A stretch of 48,952 nt of DNA from Gemmatimonas phototrophica. Its GTDB lineage: Bacteria; Latescibacterota; UBA2968; UBA8231. The position numbers and the translations under genes are program-made. The notes beneath the pieces were generated by a model, which worked only from the letters and a program-made list of their open reading frames with translations, made no database searches and had not been told where the DNA came from. This document shows, piece by piece, positions 1 through 6,888 of the stretch (within the stretch, counting starts at the first letter, position 1; the number at the start of each line of letters is the position of its first letter). The stretch covers positions 1 through 48,952 of the forward strand of contig CAMAVQ010000013.1 of assembly GCA_945861755.1 (NCBI GenBank), written 5' to 3'.

Positions 1-414
1 GGGGTCACCAAGAGCCATTCCCGGCCCCACGTCTCCAATGATAACCCGTACTCCGAGGCGCATTTCAAGACCCTCAAGTATCGACCCGATTACCCCGATC
101 GCTTCGGCTCGCTGGCCGAGGTCCGGGCCTGGGCCCAGGCTTTCTTCCAATGGTATAACCAGCAGCACTATCACACCGGCTTGGGACTGCTGACCCCGGC
201 CACCGTCCACTACGGTCAGGCAAAGGAAACTCAGGCGCAGCGGCAACAGGTGTTGCAGGCCGCCTATGAGGCCCATCCCGAACGCTTTGTCCGCGGACGG
301 CCCCGGGTCCAGCAGCTGCCCACGGCGGTCTGGATCAACAAACCCGATCGCGACCGTCCCAGCGCAACAGATGCTACACCAAATGCTACACCCGAGTTGT
401 CTCAAAGTCCTTGA
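1..414 (+). CDS. IS3-family-like transposase, C-terminal fragment
   Basis: Frame 1 is open from the first base and gives 137 residues before TGA. It contains the end of an rve/DDE integrase core: an N-PYSEAHFKTLKYRPDYP block carrying the catalytic-type Glu, then the WYNQQHYHTGLGLLTP block typical of IS3 OrfB and integrase-core transposases. The start lies outside the window. The stop lies within about 5 bp of the inferred IS end, as is common for these elements. The last 30 residues are low in complexity, with a short DNA repeat ATGCTACACC. Whether the element is intact cannot be judged from here. Confidence 0.85.
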   Translation, partial: GVTKSHSRPHVSNDNPYSEAHFKTLKYRPDYPDRFGSLAEVRAWAQAFFQWYNQQHYHTGLGLLTPATVHYGQAKETQAQRQQVLQAAYEAHPERFVRGRPRVQQLPTAVWINKPDRDRPSATDATPNATPELSQSP

Positions 415-418
415 CACA
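1..418 (+). mobile_element. Right end of an IS3-family-like insertion sequence (left part outside window)
   Basis: The segment carries the 3' end of a DDE transposase gene. Its right boundary is placed near 418 because homology to the small coiled-coil gene at 6483-6878 begins at about 419-424. The outermost bases read, on the reverse strand, TGTGTCAAGGACTTTGAGAC, which starts with TG as IS ends commonly do. The left end and target-site duplication cannot be seen. The element interrupts a third copy of the small gene. Confidence 0.7.
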
Positions 419-517
419 TACCGTTCCTTGAGAGATCACCTCGACGCGCGCTTCACCTGGGCCATAGCCACCATGGTGGCTCTAGCGGGTGTCATCGTGG
501 CGGTGATCAAGCTCTGA
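419..517 (+). pseudogene. 3' remnant of a coiled-coil/membrane-anchor gene, truncated by the IS
   Basis: After the IS end the sequence encodes a segment matching the last 33 residues of the protein at 6483-6878. The shared C-terminus FTW-IATMVALAGVIVAVIKL is nearly identical, and the stop is TGA in both. The N-terminal proline-rich part, the coiled coil, the promoter and the start codon are gone. The remnant stops 21 bp before the convergent propeller gene, as in the other two modules. This shows that the array once held three full modules. It is very unlikely to be translated unless it is read from inside the IS. Confidence 0.85.
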
Positions 518-538
518 ACTGCCGCATATCAGCCGATC

Positions 539-3127
539 TCATTGCAAGAGCAATAGCTTGCGCGATTCTAGCTGTTCTCCAGCCCTCAGCCGGTACAGAT
601 ACACTCCGCTAGCCAACTCGCGCCCACTGCCATCCCGCCCGTCCCAGCGCACCGTATAGGCCCCAGCTGCCCGCGCTCCTTCCGCCAACCTCACCACCCG
701 CTGCCCGGCGAGATTATACACCGCCAGCTCTACCTCGCCGCTGGCTGGCAGGGCAAAGCGGATCAAGGTCTGGCTGTTGAAGGGGTTGGGGAAGTTCTGC
801 GAGAGAGAGAAGGCTTGGGGTAGGGCCGTGGTGCGGTCCTCTGCCACCACGGTGACTGGTGAGCGTGTGACCGATAGCAAGCTGATATCATCTAGGTAAA
901 AGGTGCCGGCGAAGTTCCCGGAGAAGCTGATCGCCTCAAGCTGATTTTTTATGCCGAACTCTCCCAGGGGAATCTCCACCACCTGCCACTGCTTGCGGCC
1001 CATATCCACCCGCGCCAACAGGTCTACGGAGTTGGCAGGACTCAACCGGACCCTGAACTCAGATTGGTCCGAAAGTGCTGCCGCTCCTGGATGAAAAGCA
1101 AAGCGCAGGGCAGTATAGCCCACCAAGCCCGCCGGTGCCAGGGGCTTGAAGGTCACCCTCCAGGGTGAACTGGCGGCTTCCCCCGCAAAAGCACCGGCCA
1201 GCCGGCCCTGGTGGACCACCGCGGTTTCGCTGAGGTCCATCCTTTTCAACCTGCTATTGCCCTCCGCCTGCCAGCCCTGAGCTATGGCCTCGCCAAAGAC
1301 CGTCAGGTCTCCTGCCGGCACCACGACCACTTGCCGGGACAGGTGGGTCCAATACGGTCCCAGGGAAGTAGTCTGGTCGATTGTGATGAGGATATCCTTC
1401 AACTCATTCTGCGCTCCTACCACTAGCGGGTACTCCAATCGATACGTGCCCGCTCCCGCTTCGGCTAGAGGCATAGCCGCAGGGCCACCTAGGCTGCTCA
1501 GATCAGCTGCGACCTGGGTGATCTGGGCGCCTTTCTCGAACAAGGCGGGCCACACCGTGGCCTTGAGGGTCGTGGCTGACCCGGCCACCAGGGTATCCAC
1601 GGTCGCCCGGATGGGATGGACCATATCATATCCCTCTCGCCCCTCGAAGACTCGGATCTTCTGGCCTGCTGGGATATCGGTGAGCACGTCCACCTGTCCC
1701 GAAGGCCAGCGGATCTCCAGTCGGTCCACCTGGGTGCGTTGGCCCAGGCCGAAGTGGGCCACCAACTCGTCCTGGTTGTAGCCGTACCCTCCGAGGACCT
1801 CCCGCATCTGATGCAAATCTCCGGCAGTGGCCAACACCCGCGCCCCTATACCGCTGCGGTTGCTCTTCACCCCCACCAATTCCACCCGCAGATAGTGATT
1901 GCCATTGCCATTATTGTGATACAACCGCACCCCATCCCACGCGTCTAGGAACCCATCCAGGTCGTAGTCCCCAAAACCAAAGGGAGCTACAACATTAGCT
2001 GTTATTATGCCAGATTGAGCGGTCTGGTCCACAAAGGTGCCGTCCCCGTTGTTCAGGTAGAGGAAATGGGGGGAACCGGTGATCAGATCTAGGTCTCCGT
2101 CGTTGTCGATATCCCCCAGCGTGCCGATCAGGATGTTCTGGCCAACCATTCCCCCTAGTCCCACCCCCTCAGTGACATCCAGGAATTGTCCCTGCCCCAG
2201 GTTGAGCAGTAGCGGAGAGCGATAGGGGAGGTTCAGATCATCGTTGCCGCCGCCGGTCTGAAAGATGTCCAGGTCCCCGTCGTTGTCGATGTCGCCCACT
2301 GCCACGCCAAAGGCCTCGCCCGGATCGGCGATCTCTTTGGTAGTGGCATCCCGGAAGTGCCCCTGTCCATCGTTGAGGAACAGGCGGTTGGGAGCGCGGA
2401 AGACGGCGAGGTACAGGTCGGGCCAGCCATCGCCGTTGAAATCCCCCGCTGCCATGCCCCCGTTGCTGCCGCCACCGCAGCCGCCTGCCTCTTCAGTGCT
2501 CCCCAATTGCAACCTCAGACCTGCCTGCTCGGTCATATCCTCAAAGCTGCCATCCCCCCGGTTGCGGTAGAGCAGATTGGTGACCGACTGTTCCGGCGTA
2601 CCGCACGGATTTCCCAGATACAGATCCAGGTACCCGTCCCGGTCGTAATCGAACCACAGGGCATTGTCCGTGGGCAGGCTGTCGATCAGGCCGGCCTCCA
2701 GGGCCACGTCGTGGAATACCCCCTGGTCATTGCGCAGGAGGATATTCTGACCGGCCTGATCTGACAGGAACGCCCCAACCGGGATGAACAAGTCCAGGTC
2801 CCCGTCGTTGTCGTAATCCCCGAAGATGGACCCACCCCCTTTGAACCTTGACGTCATTTCGTCCTGGACTGCCATCGCAGTGTGGTCCGTGAATTGGCCA
2901 TTGCCCTCGTTGTGATAGAGGGTCACTTGGCCATTGAGGCGCCACGGGCGAAACAGGTCTGGCCAGCCGTCATGGTCGTAATCCCCCAAGAGGGCAGCCC
3001 GTGACCCCCTTACAGGCAAGATGCCTGCCTCTACAGTCACCTCGGTGAAAATGGACTGCGCCACGGCTGGGCTGGCCAGAAGCAGGCCCAAGAAAAACAC
3101 CCTCCTGTTCAACCTTCTCCAGCGCAT
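539..3127 (-). CDS. Secreted FG-GAP/ASPIC seven-repeat propeller protein with sorting domain (copy 1)
   Basis: 862 residues, ATG start preceded by AGGAGG. Residues 1-23 form a Sec signal peptide ending AVA-Q. Seven FG-GAP/VCBS repeats follow (calcium loops such as GDYDNDGDLDLF and GDFNGDGWPDLY), enough for one seven-bladed beta-propeller. An ASPIC/UnbV domain spans about 411-492 (ELVGVKSNRSGIGARV...WPSGQVDVL). An Ig-like region follows, then a galactose-binding-like segment (about 654-746, ending FAGTFYLDDI). A type-A sorting/FlgD-like domain covers about 771-862 (SQNFPNPFNS...). The expected location is outside the cell or on its surface. It is a paralogue of the genes at 3708 and 6889. The ligand is unknown. 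Codon use resembles its neighbours. Confidence 0.9.
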   Translation of the reverse strand: MRWRRLNRRVFFLGLLLASPAVAQSIFTEVTVEAGILPVRGSRAALLGDYDHDGWPDLFRPWRLNGQVTLYHNEGNGQFTDHTAMAVQDEMTSRFKGGGSIFGDYDNDGDLDLFIPVGAFLSDQAGQNILLRNDQGVFHDVALEAGLIDSLPTDNALWFDYDRDGYLDLYLGNPCGTPEQSVTNLLYRNRGDGSFEDMTEQAGLRLQLGSTEEAGGCGGGSNGGMAAGDFNGDGWPDLYLAVFRAPNRLFLNDGQGHFRDATTKEIADPGEAFGVAVGDIDNDGDLDIFQTGGGNDDLNLPYRSPLLLNLGQGQFLDVTEGVGLGGMVGQNILIGTLGDIDNDGDLDLITGSPHFLYLNNGDGTFVDQTAQSGIITANVVAPFGFGDYDLDGFLDAWDGVRLYHNNGNGNHYLRVELVGVKSNRSGIGARVLATAGDLHQMREVLGGYGYNQDELVAHFGLGQRTQVDRLEIRWPSGQVDVLTDIPAGQKIRVFEGREGYDMVHPIRATVDTLVAGSATTLKATVWPALFEKGAQITQVAADLSSLGGPAAMPLAEAGAGTYRLEYPLVVGAQNELKDILITIDQTTSLGPYWTHLSRQVVVVPAGDLTVFGEAIAQGWQAEGNSRLKRMDLSETAVVHQGRLAGAFAGEAASSPWRVTFKPLAPAGLVGYTALRFAFHPGAAALSDQSEFRVRLSPANSVDLLARVDMGRKQWQVVEIPLGEFGIKNQLEAISFSGNFAGTFYLDDISLLSVTRSPVTVVAEDRTTALPQAFSLSQNFPNPFNSQTLIRFALPASGEVELAVYNLAGQRVVRLAEGARAAGAYTVRWDGRDGSGRELASGVYLYRLRAGEQLESRKLLLLQ

Positions 3128-3226
3128 TTCCTACCTCCTCTTTAGCGAGTAGAAGAAATTACACGACCGCCTCCAGCACATTACACTCACACCACCTCCA
3201 AGGCCACGCCTTCTCAGCGGAATACC

Positions 3227-3242
3227 TGGCATGGGCCTTGCT
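3227..3242 (+). promoter_or_regulatory. Sigma-54 (-24/-12) promoter of the copy-1 small gene
   Basis: TGGCATGGGCCTTGCT matches the consensus TGGCACGN4TTGCW at all but one specified position, with GG and GC at the required spacing. The predicted start of transcription is near 3253, giving a leader of about 50 nt before the ATG at 3303. A sigma-54 activator is encoded in the same locus, which supports the call. Confidence 0.65.
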
Positions 3243-3249
3243 ACCTCGT

Positions 3250-3278
3250 TTGGCACATCCGGCGCTCTCCGTTATATT
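3250..3278 (+). promoter_or_regulatory. Alternative sigma-70 promoter, copy-1 small gene
   Basis: TTGGCA and TATATT are separated by exactly 17 bp, 25 bp upstream of the start codon. The site lies downstream of the -24/-12 element. Either or both may be used. The whole stretch is conserved in the next module, so conservation does not tell the two apart. Confidence 0.45.
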
Positions 3279-3302
3279 CCCTTTATTCAGAGGAAAACCG
3301 CC

Positions 3303-3698
3303 ATGTCCGAAGCCCCTACTCCTCCACCCTCCCCACCGCCCGAGCAGCTCCCCTGGGGCATTTCCTATCTGCGCGAGGATATCCAGGACCTGCGCCAGGA
3401 CCTGCGCGACAACATCCACGGGGTGCGCCGGGAAATTCAGGAAGTTCGCCAGGAAACCCGACAAGAGTTCCAGGAGGTCCGCCAGGAAATGCACCAGGGA
3501 TTCCACGCGCTCAATGGCCGCATCGATGAAACCAACAAATCCCTAGGCGCGCGCATCGACGAAACCAGCAAATCCCTGGGCACGCGCATCGACGACCGAT
3601 ACGAACTCCTGCTCAAACGGATCGACGGACGCTTCATGTGGACCATCGCCACCATGGTCGCCCTTTCTGGCCTCATTGTGGCAGTGCTCAAGCCCTGA
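3303..3698 (+). CDS. Small coiled-coil protein with C-terminal membrane anchor (copy 1)
   Basis: 131 residues. The ATG follows AGAGGAAA at good spacing, and upstream in-frame codons are not conserved as protein. The N-terminus is proline-rich (PPPSPPPEQLPWG). A long charged coiled coil follows, built of 11-residue units (xREIQEVRQET, xARIDETSKSL). The end is one hydrophobic helix (WTIATMVALSGLIVAVLKP), so the predicted form is tail-anchored, with the coiled coil probably cytoplasmic. It resembles XhlA/DUF1640-like coiled-coil membrane proteins only in general form. It is convergent with the propeller gene at 3708 (9 bp apart) and divergent from the one ending at 3127. Function unknown. Confidence 0.8.
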   Translation: MSEAPTPPPSPPPEQLPWGISYLREDIQDLRQDLRDNIHGVRREIQEVRQETRQEFQEVRQEMHQGFHALNGRIDETNKSLGARIDETSKSLGTRIDDRYELLLKRIDGRFMWTIATMVALSGLIVAVLKP

Positions 3699-3707
3699 GG
3701 CCCTTGT

Positions 3708-6302
3708 TTATTGCAGCAACAACAGCTTCCGCGTCTCCACCTTTTCTCCCACCCACAACCGATACAGATACACCCCACTGGCCAGTTCGCTCCCCCGTGC
3801 ATCCCGCCCATCCCAGCGCACCGTATAGGCCCCAGCTTCCCGCGCTCCTTCCGCCAACCTCACCACCCGCTGCCCGGCAAGGTTGTACACCGCCAGCTCC
3901 ATTTCTCCGCTCTCTGGCAGAGCAAAGCGGATCACCGTCTCGCTGTTGAAGGGGTTGGGGAAGTTCTGGGAGAGAGAGAAAGATTGGGGCAGGGCCGTGG
4001 TGCGGTCCTCTGCCACCACGGTGACGGATGAGGGGGTAGCGGCCACCAGGCGGATATCGTCCAGGTAGAAGGTGCCGGCAAAATTACCGGAAAAGATGAT
4101 CGACTCGATCGGACTTTCTCGTTCAAAGGCCTCCATCGGGATCTCCACCACCTGCCACTCCTTGCGGTATAGGTTCACCCGCGCACTGTCCAACAGATTC
4201 ACCCCCTTGCCGGGGAGCAGGCTCACCGTGAATCGCGCATTACCAGGCAAGGTCATCTCTCCCGGACGGATGGCAAAGCGCAGCGTATACCCGAAGGGTT
4301 CCACCGGCACAGCCGCTCGAAAGGTGATGTTCCAGCCCGAAAAACTGCCCCTGGCCTGAAACATCCCAGCCACCCTACCCGCGTGGACTTCCCCGCTCTG
4401 AGCCAGGTCGGCGATCTCCACGGTGCGATGGTGCTCCTCTTGCCAACCTGGAGACAGGGCCTCGTCAAAGACTACCAGATCTCCGGCTGGCACCACGGTC
4501 ACCTGCCGCGACAACCGGGTCCAGTACGACCCCAAGGAGGTGGTCTGGTCGATCAGCATATGGAGGGTGTGGACGCCATTGGGGGCGGTGATGGGGAAAT
4601 CACGCAGGTGGTAGGTGCCATCGCCTTCCGCTGCCAAGGCGATTTCGGCGTCTCCGCCCAAGGAACTCAGATCCACCGTGACGCGGGTGATCCGTGCCTC
4701 TGGCTCGAAGAGCACAGGCTGGACTGCCAGGTCCAAATGGAAGACGATGCCTGCCACCAGGGTCTCAGGGGGGGCCTGCTGCCAGCGCGTGGGTTCGACG
4801 TGGTGGTACTGGGTGCTGCCTTCGAACACCCGAACCTCCTGGTCTGCGGGAATGTCCGTGAGCACATCCACCTGCCCGGAGGGCCAGCGCACCTCCAATC
4901 GGTCCACCAAGGTACGCTCGCCCAGGCCAAAGTGGGCCCCCATCTCGTCCTGGTCATTGCCCATGCCGCCGAGGACTTCCCGCATCTGCCGCAATGCTCC
5001 AGAGGTGGCAAAGAGCCGGGCGCCGATACCGTTGCGGTTGCTCCTGGTGCCCACCAGTTCTACGCGGAGCCAGTGATTGCCATTGCCTTGGTTGTGGAAC
5101 ACCCCTTTCGGCGCCACCCCGCGAACAACTCCGATTCTGCTCATCAGATCCAGAAAGCCGTCCAGGTCATAGTCCAGAAAGGCCAGATTGCCGCCGATGT
5201 TGCTCAGTCCTGAGCGCGAGGTGGCATCGATGAAGGTGCGGTCGCCGTTGTTCAAGAAGAGCGTGGTAGGGGTGGCGATCAACAGGTCGAGATCCCCGTC
5301 GTTGTCGATGTCTGCCAGGCTAGCCCCAAAGGTGTCCTGGGCCCCCAATCCTGTGAGCCCCACCCCTTCGGTGACATCTAGGAACTGCCCCTGTCCTACA
5401 TTCATCAGCATCAAAGAGCGGAAGGACCCTCCCAATCCCCCGGCAGCCTGGAAGATATCGAGATCCCCGTCGTTGTCGATATCGCCCACGGCCACGCCCA
5501 GGGCCTGGCCTTCGTCCCCGATTTCCTTGGTAGTGGCATCGAGGAAATGACCCTGGCCATCGTTGAGAAAGAGCCGGTTAGGCGCTTCAGAGACCCCCAG
5601 ATAGAGGTCTGGCCAGCCATCGTCGTTGAAGTCCCCCGCTGCCATACCGCCGTCGCTGCCTCCATGGCGGACCGTACCAGGAGGGTACAGATTCATCTTT
5701 AGCCCAGCTGCTTCGGTGACCTCGGCAAAGGTGCCGTCGCCCCTATTGCGGTACAAGGTGTTGTACAGGTCCGGCGCGTCATAGTTGAGATCCCAGTGAC
5801 CCACATAGAGGTCCAGCCAGCCGTCCCGGTCGTAGTCGAGCCAGATGGCATTGCCCGAAGGCAGGCTGTCGGTCAGGCCGGCGGCCAGGCTCACGTCCGT
5901 GAACCTCCCCTGATCGTTGCGCAGGAGCCGGTCTCGGGCGCTGGAAAAGATAAAACCCCGCGGTACGTAGAGATCCAGGTCGTTGTCGTTGTCGTAATCG
6001 CCAAAAATCACGCCCGCGCCCGTGTCAGTGTTGGGAAAGAGGTACGGTTCGATGAGCGCCGTCCGGTCTGCAAAACGGCCCTTCCCCTGGTTGCCCAGCA
6101 GTATAGCCGGATCAGGGGGTTGAGGATTGGTACTTCCTGTCAGGAAGATGTCTGGCCATTGGTCGTTGTCGTAGTCCCCACAGGCGACACCGGTCGACAC
6201 CGGCAATGGCATATCGATGGGCACCTCGAAAAAGTTCTGCGCTGCGCCTGGGCCGGCCAGGAGTAGGCACAGGAAACATATCCTCAAGTTCAAATTCTCC
6301 AC
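3708..6302 (-). CDS. Secreted FG-GAP/ASPIC seven-repeat propeller protein with sorting domain (copy 2)
   Basis: 864 residues, GTG start behind AAGGATAGG. The order of parts is the same as in copies 1 and 3: signal peptide (LCLLLAGPGAAQ), seven FG-GAP/VCBS repeats with DxDxDG calcium loops, ASPIC/UnbV at about 409-492, an Ig-like and galactose-binding-like middle, and the QNFPNPFN sorting domain at about 771-864. The N-terminal fifth differs most from the paralogues, while the C-terminal domain is almost the same at DNA level. This fits tandem duplication followed by divergence of the exposed part, or gene conversion at the 3' end. Binding partner unknown. Confidence 0.9.
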   Translation of the reverse strand: MENLNLRICFLCLLLAGPGAAQNFFEVPIDMPLPVSTGVACGDYDNDQWPDIFLTGSTNPQPPDPAILLGNQGKGRFADRTALIEPYLFPNTDTGAGVIFGDYDNDNDLDLYVPRGFIFSSARDRLLRNDQGRFTDVSLAAGLTDSLPSGNAIWLDYDRDGWLDLYVGHWDLNYDAPDLYNTLYRNRGDGTFAEVTEAAGLKMNLYPPGTVRHGGSDGGMAAGDFNDDGWPDLYLGVSEAPNRLFLNDGQGHFLDATTKEIGDEGQALGVAVGDIDNDGDLDIFQAAGGLGGSFRSLMLMNVGQGQFLDVTEGVGLTGLGAQDTFGASLADIDNDGDLDLLIATPTTLFLNNGDRTFIDATSRSGLSNIGGNLAFLDYDLDGFLDLMSRIGVVRGVAPKGVFHNQGNGNHWLRVELVGTRSNRNGIGARLFATSGALRQMREVLGGMGNDQDEMGAHFGLGERTLVDRLEVRWPSGQVDVLTDIPADQEVRVFEGSTQYHHVEPTRWQQAPPETLVAGIVFHLDLAVQPVLFEPEARITRVTVDLSSLGGDAEIALAAEGDGTYHLRDFPITAPNGVHTLHMLIDQTTSLGSYWTRLSRQVTVVPAGDLVVFDEALSPGWQEEHHRTVEIADLAQSGEVHAGRVAGMFQARGSFSGWNITFRAAVPVEPFGYTLRFAIRPGEMTLPGNARFTVSLLPGKGVNLLDSARVNLYRKEWQVVEIPMEAFERESPIESIIFSGNFAGTFYLDDIRLVAATPSSVTVVAEDRTTALPQSFSLSQNFPNPFNSETVIRFALPESGEMELAVYNLAGQRVVRLAEGAREAGAYTVRWDGRDARGSELASGVYLYRLWVGEKVETRKLLLLQ

Positions 6303-6323
6303 GACCTATCCTTCTTCCTCTAT

Positions 6324-6344
6324 GGTGCGTTGAAAAGCGCACAC
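6324..6344 (-). promoter_or_regulatory. 5'-leader stem-loop upstream of propeller copy 2
   Basis: On the minus strand GTGTG and CGCAC pair around a 10-nt loop containing CTTTTCAA, about 20 nt before the start codon. The same stem-loop occurs upstream of copy 3 with a compensatory base-pair change. Function unknown; it may act on translation or mRNA stability. Confidence 0.4.
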
Positions 6345-6406
6345 GACCGACTCCGACACCCCACACGCACGCCACCTCCAATGTCACCTCTCCTCAGCGG
6401 AACAAC

Positions 6407-6422
6407 GGGCATGGGCCTTGCT
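6407..6422 (+). promoter_or_regulatory. Sigma-54 (-24/-12) promoter of the copy-2 small gene
   Basis: GGGCATGGGCCTTGCT keeps the invariant GG and GC with correct spacing and aligns with the stronger site at 3227-3242. Only the first T is changed to G. The predicted transcript starts near 6433, 50 nt before the ATG. Confidence 0.55.
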
Positions 6423-6429
6423 ATCTCGC

Positions 6430-6458
6430 TTGGCACATCCGGCGATCTCCGTTATATT
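6430..6458 (+). promoter_or_regulatory. Alternative sigma-70 promoter, copy-2 small gene
   Basis: TTGGCA, a 17-bp spacer and TATATT, at the same place relative to the start codon as in copy 1. Confidence 0.45.
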
Positions 6459-6482
6459 CCCCATAATCAGAGGAAGAATGCC

Positions 6483-6878
6483 ATGACCGAAGCCTCTACT
6501 CCTCCACCTTCTCCCCCGCCCGAGCAACTCCCCTGGGGCATCTCCTATCTGCGCGAGGATATCCAGGACCTGCGCCAGGATCTGCGCGAGAACATCCAAG
6601 GAGTGCGCCGGGAAATCCAGGAAGTCCGCCAGGAAACCCGGCAAGAGTTCCAGGAGGTCCGCCAGGAGATGCGCCAGGAGTTCCAGGGCGTCCGCCAGGA
6701 AATGCACCAGGGATTCCACGCACTCAATGGCCGCATCGACGGAACCAGCAAATCCCTGGGAGTACGCATCGACGAACTCAATCGGTCTTTGGGCGACCGT
6801 CTCGATTCGCGCTTCACTTGGACCATCGCCACCATGGTGGCTCTAGCAGGCGTCATCGTAGCGGTGATCAAGCTCTGA
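6483..6878 (+). CDS. Small coiled-coil protein with C-terminal membrane anchor (copy 2)
   Basis: 131 residues, ATG behind AGAGGAAG. The layout is that of copy 1: proline-rich N-terminus, 11-residue-periodic coiled coil, C-terminal helix FTWTIATMVALAGVIVAVIKL. Compared with copy 1 it has gained one 11-residue unit in the first half of the coiled coil (RQEMRQEFQGV) and lost one in the second half, so total length is unchanged. Its stop lies 10 bp from that of the convergent propeller gene at 6889, with no terminator between. It probably self-associates at the membrane. Function unknown. Confidence 0.8.
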   Translation: MTEASTPPPSPPPEQLPWGISYLREDIQDLRQDLRENIQGVRREIQEVRQETRQEFQEVRQEMRQEFQGVRQEMHQGFHALNGRIDGTSKSLGVRIDELNRSLGDRLDSRFTWTIATMVALAGVIVAVIKL

Positions 6879-6888
6879 GGGTCCTCTC

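Noticed and set aside
3218-3225. CGGAATAC, a half match to the 15-bp upstream repeat, next to the small gene's promoter
   Set aside because: Only 8 bp, too close to the -24 element, and not kept in the second module.
3251-3266. A second -24/-12-like match (TGGCACATCCGGCGCT)
   Set aside because: GG and GC spacing fits but the -12 half is GCGC, not TTGC; the site at 3227 is far better.
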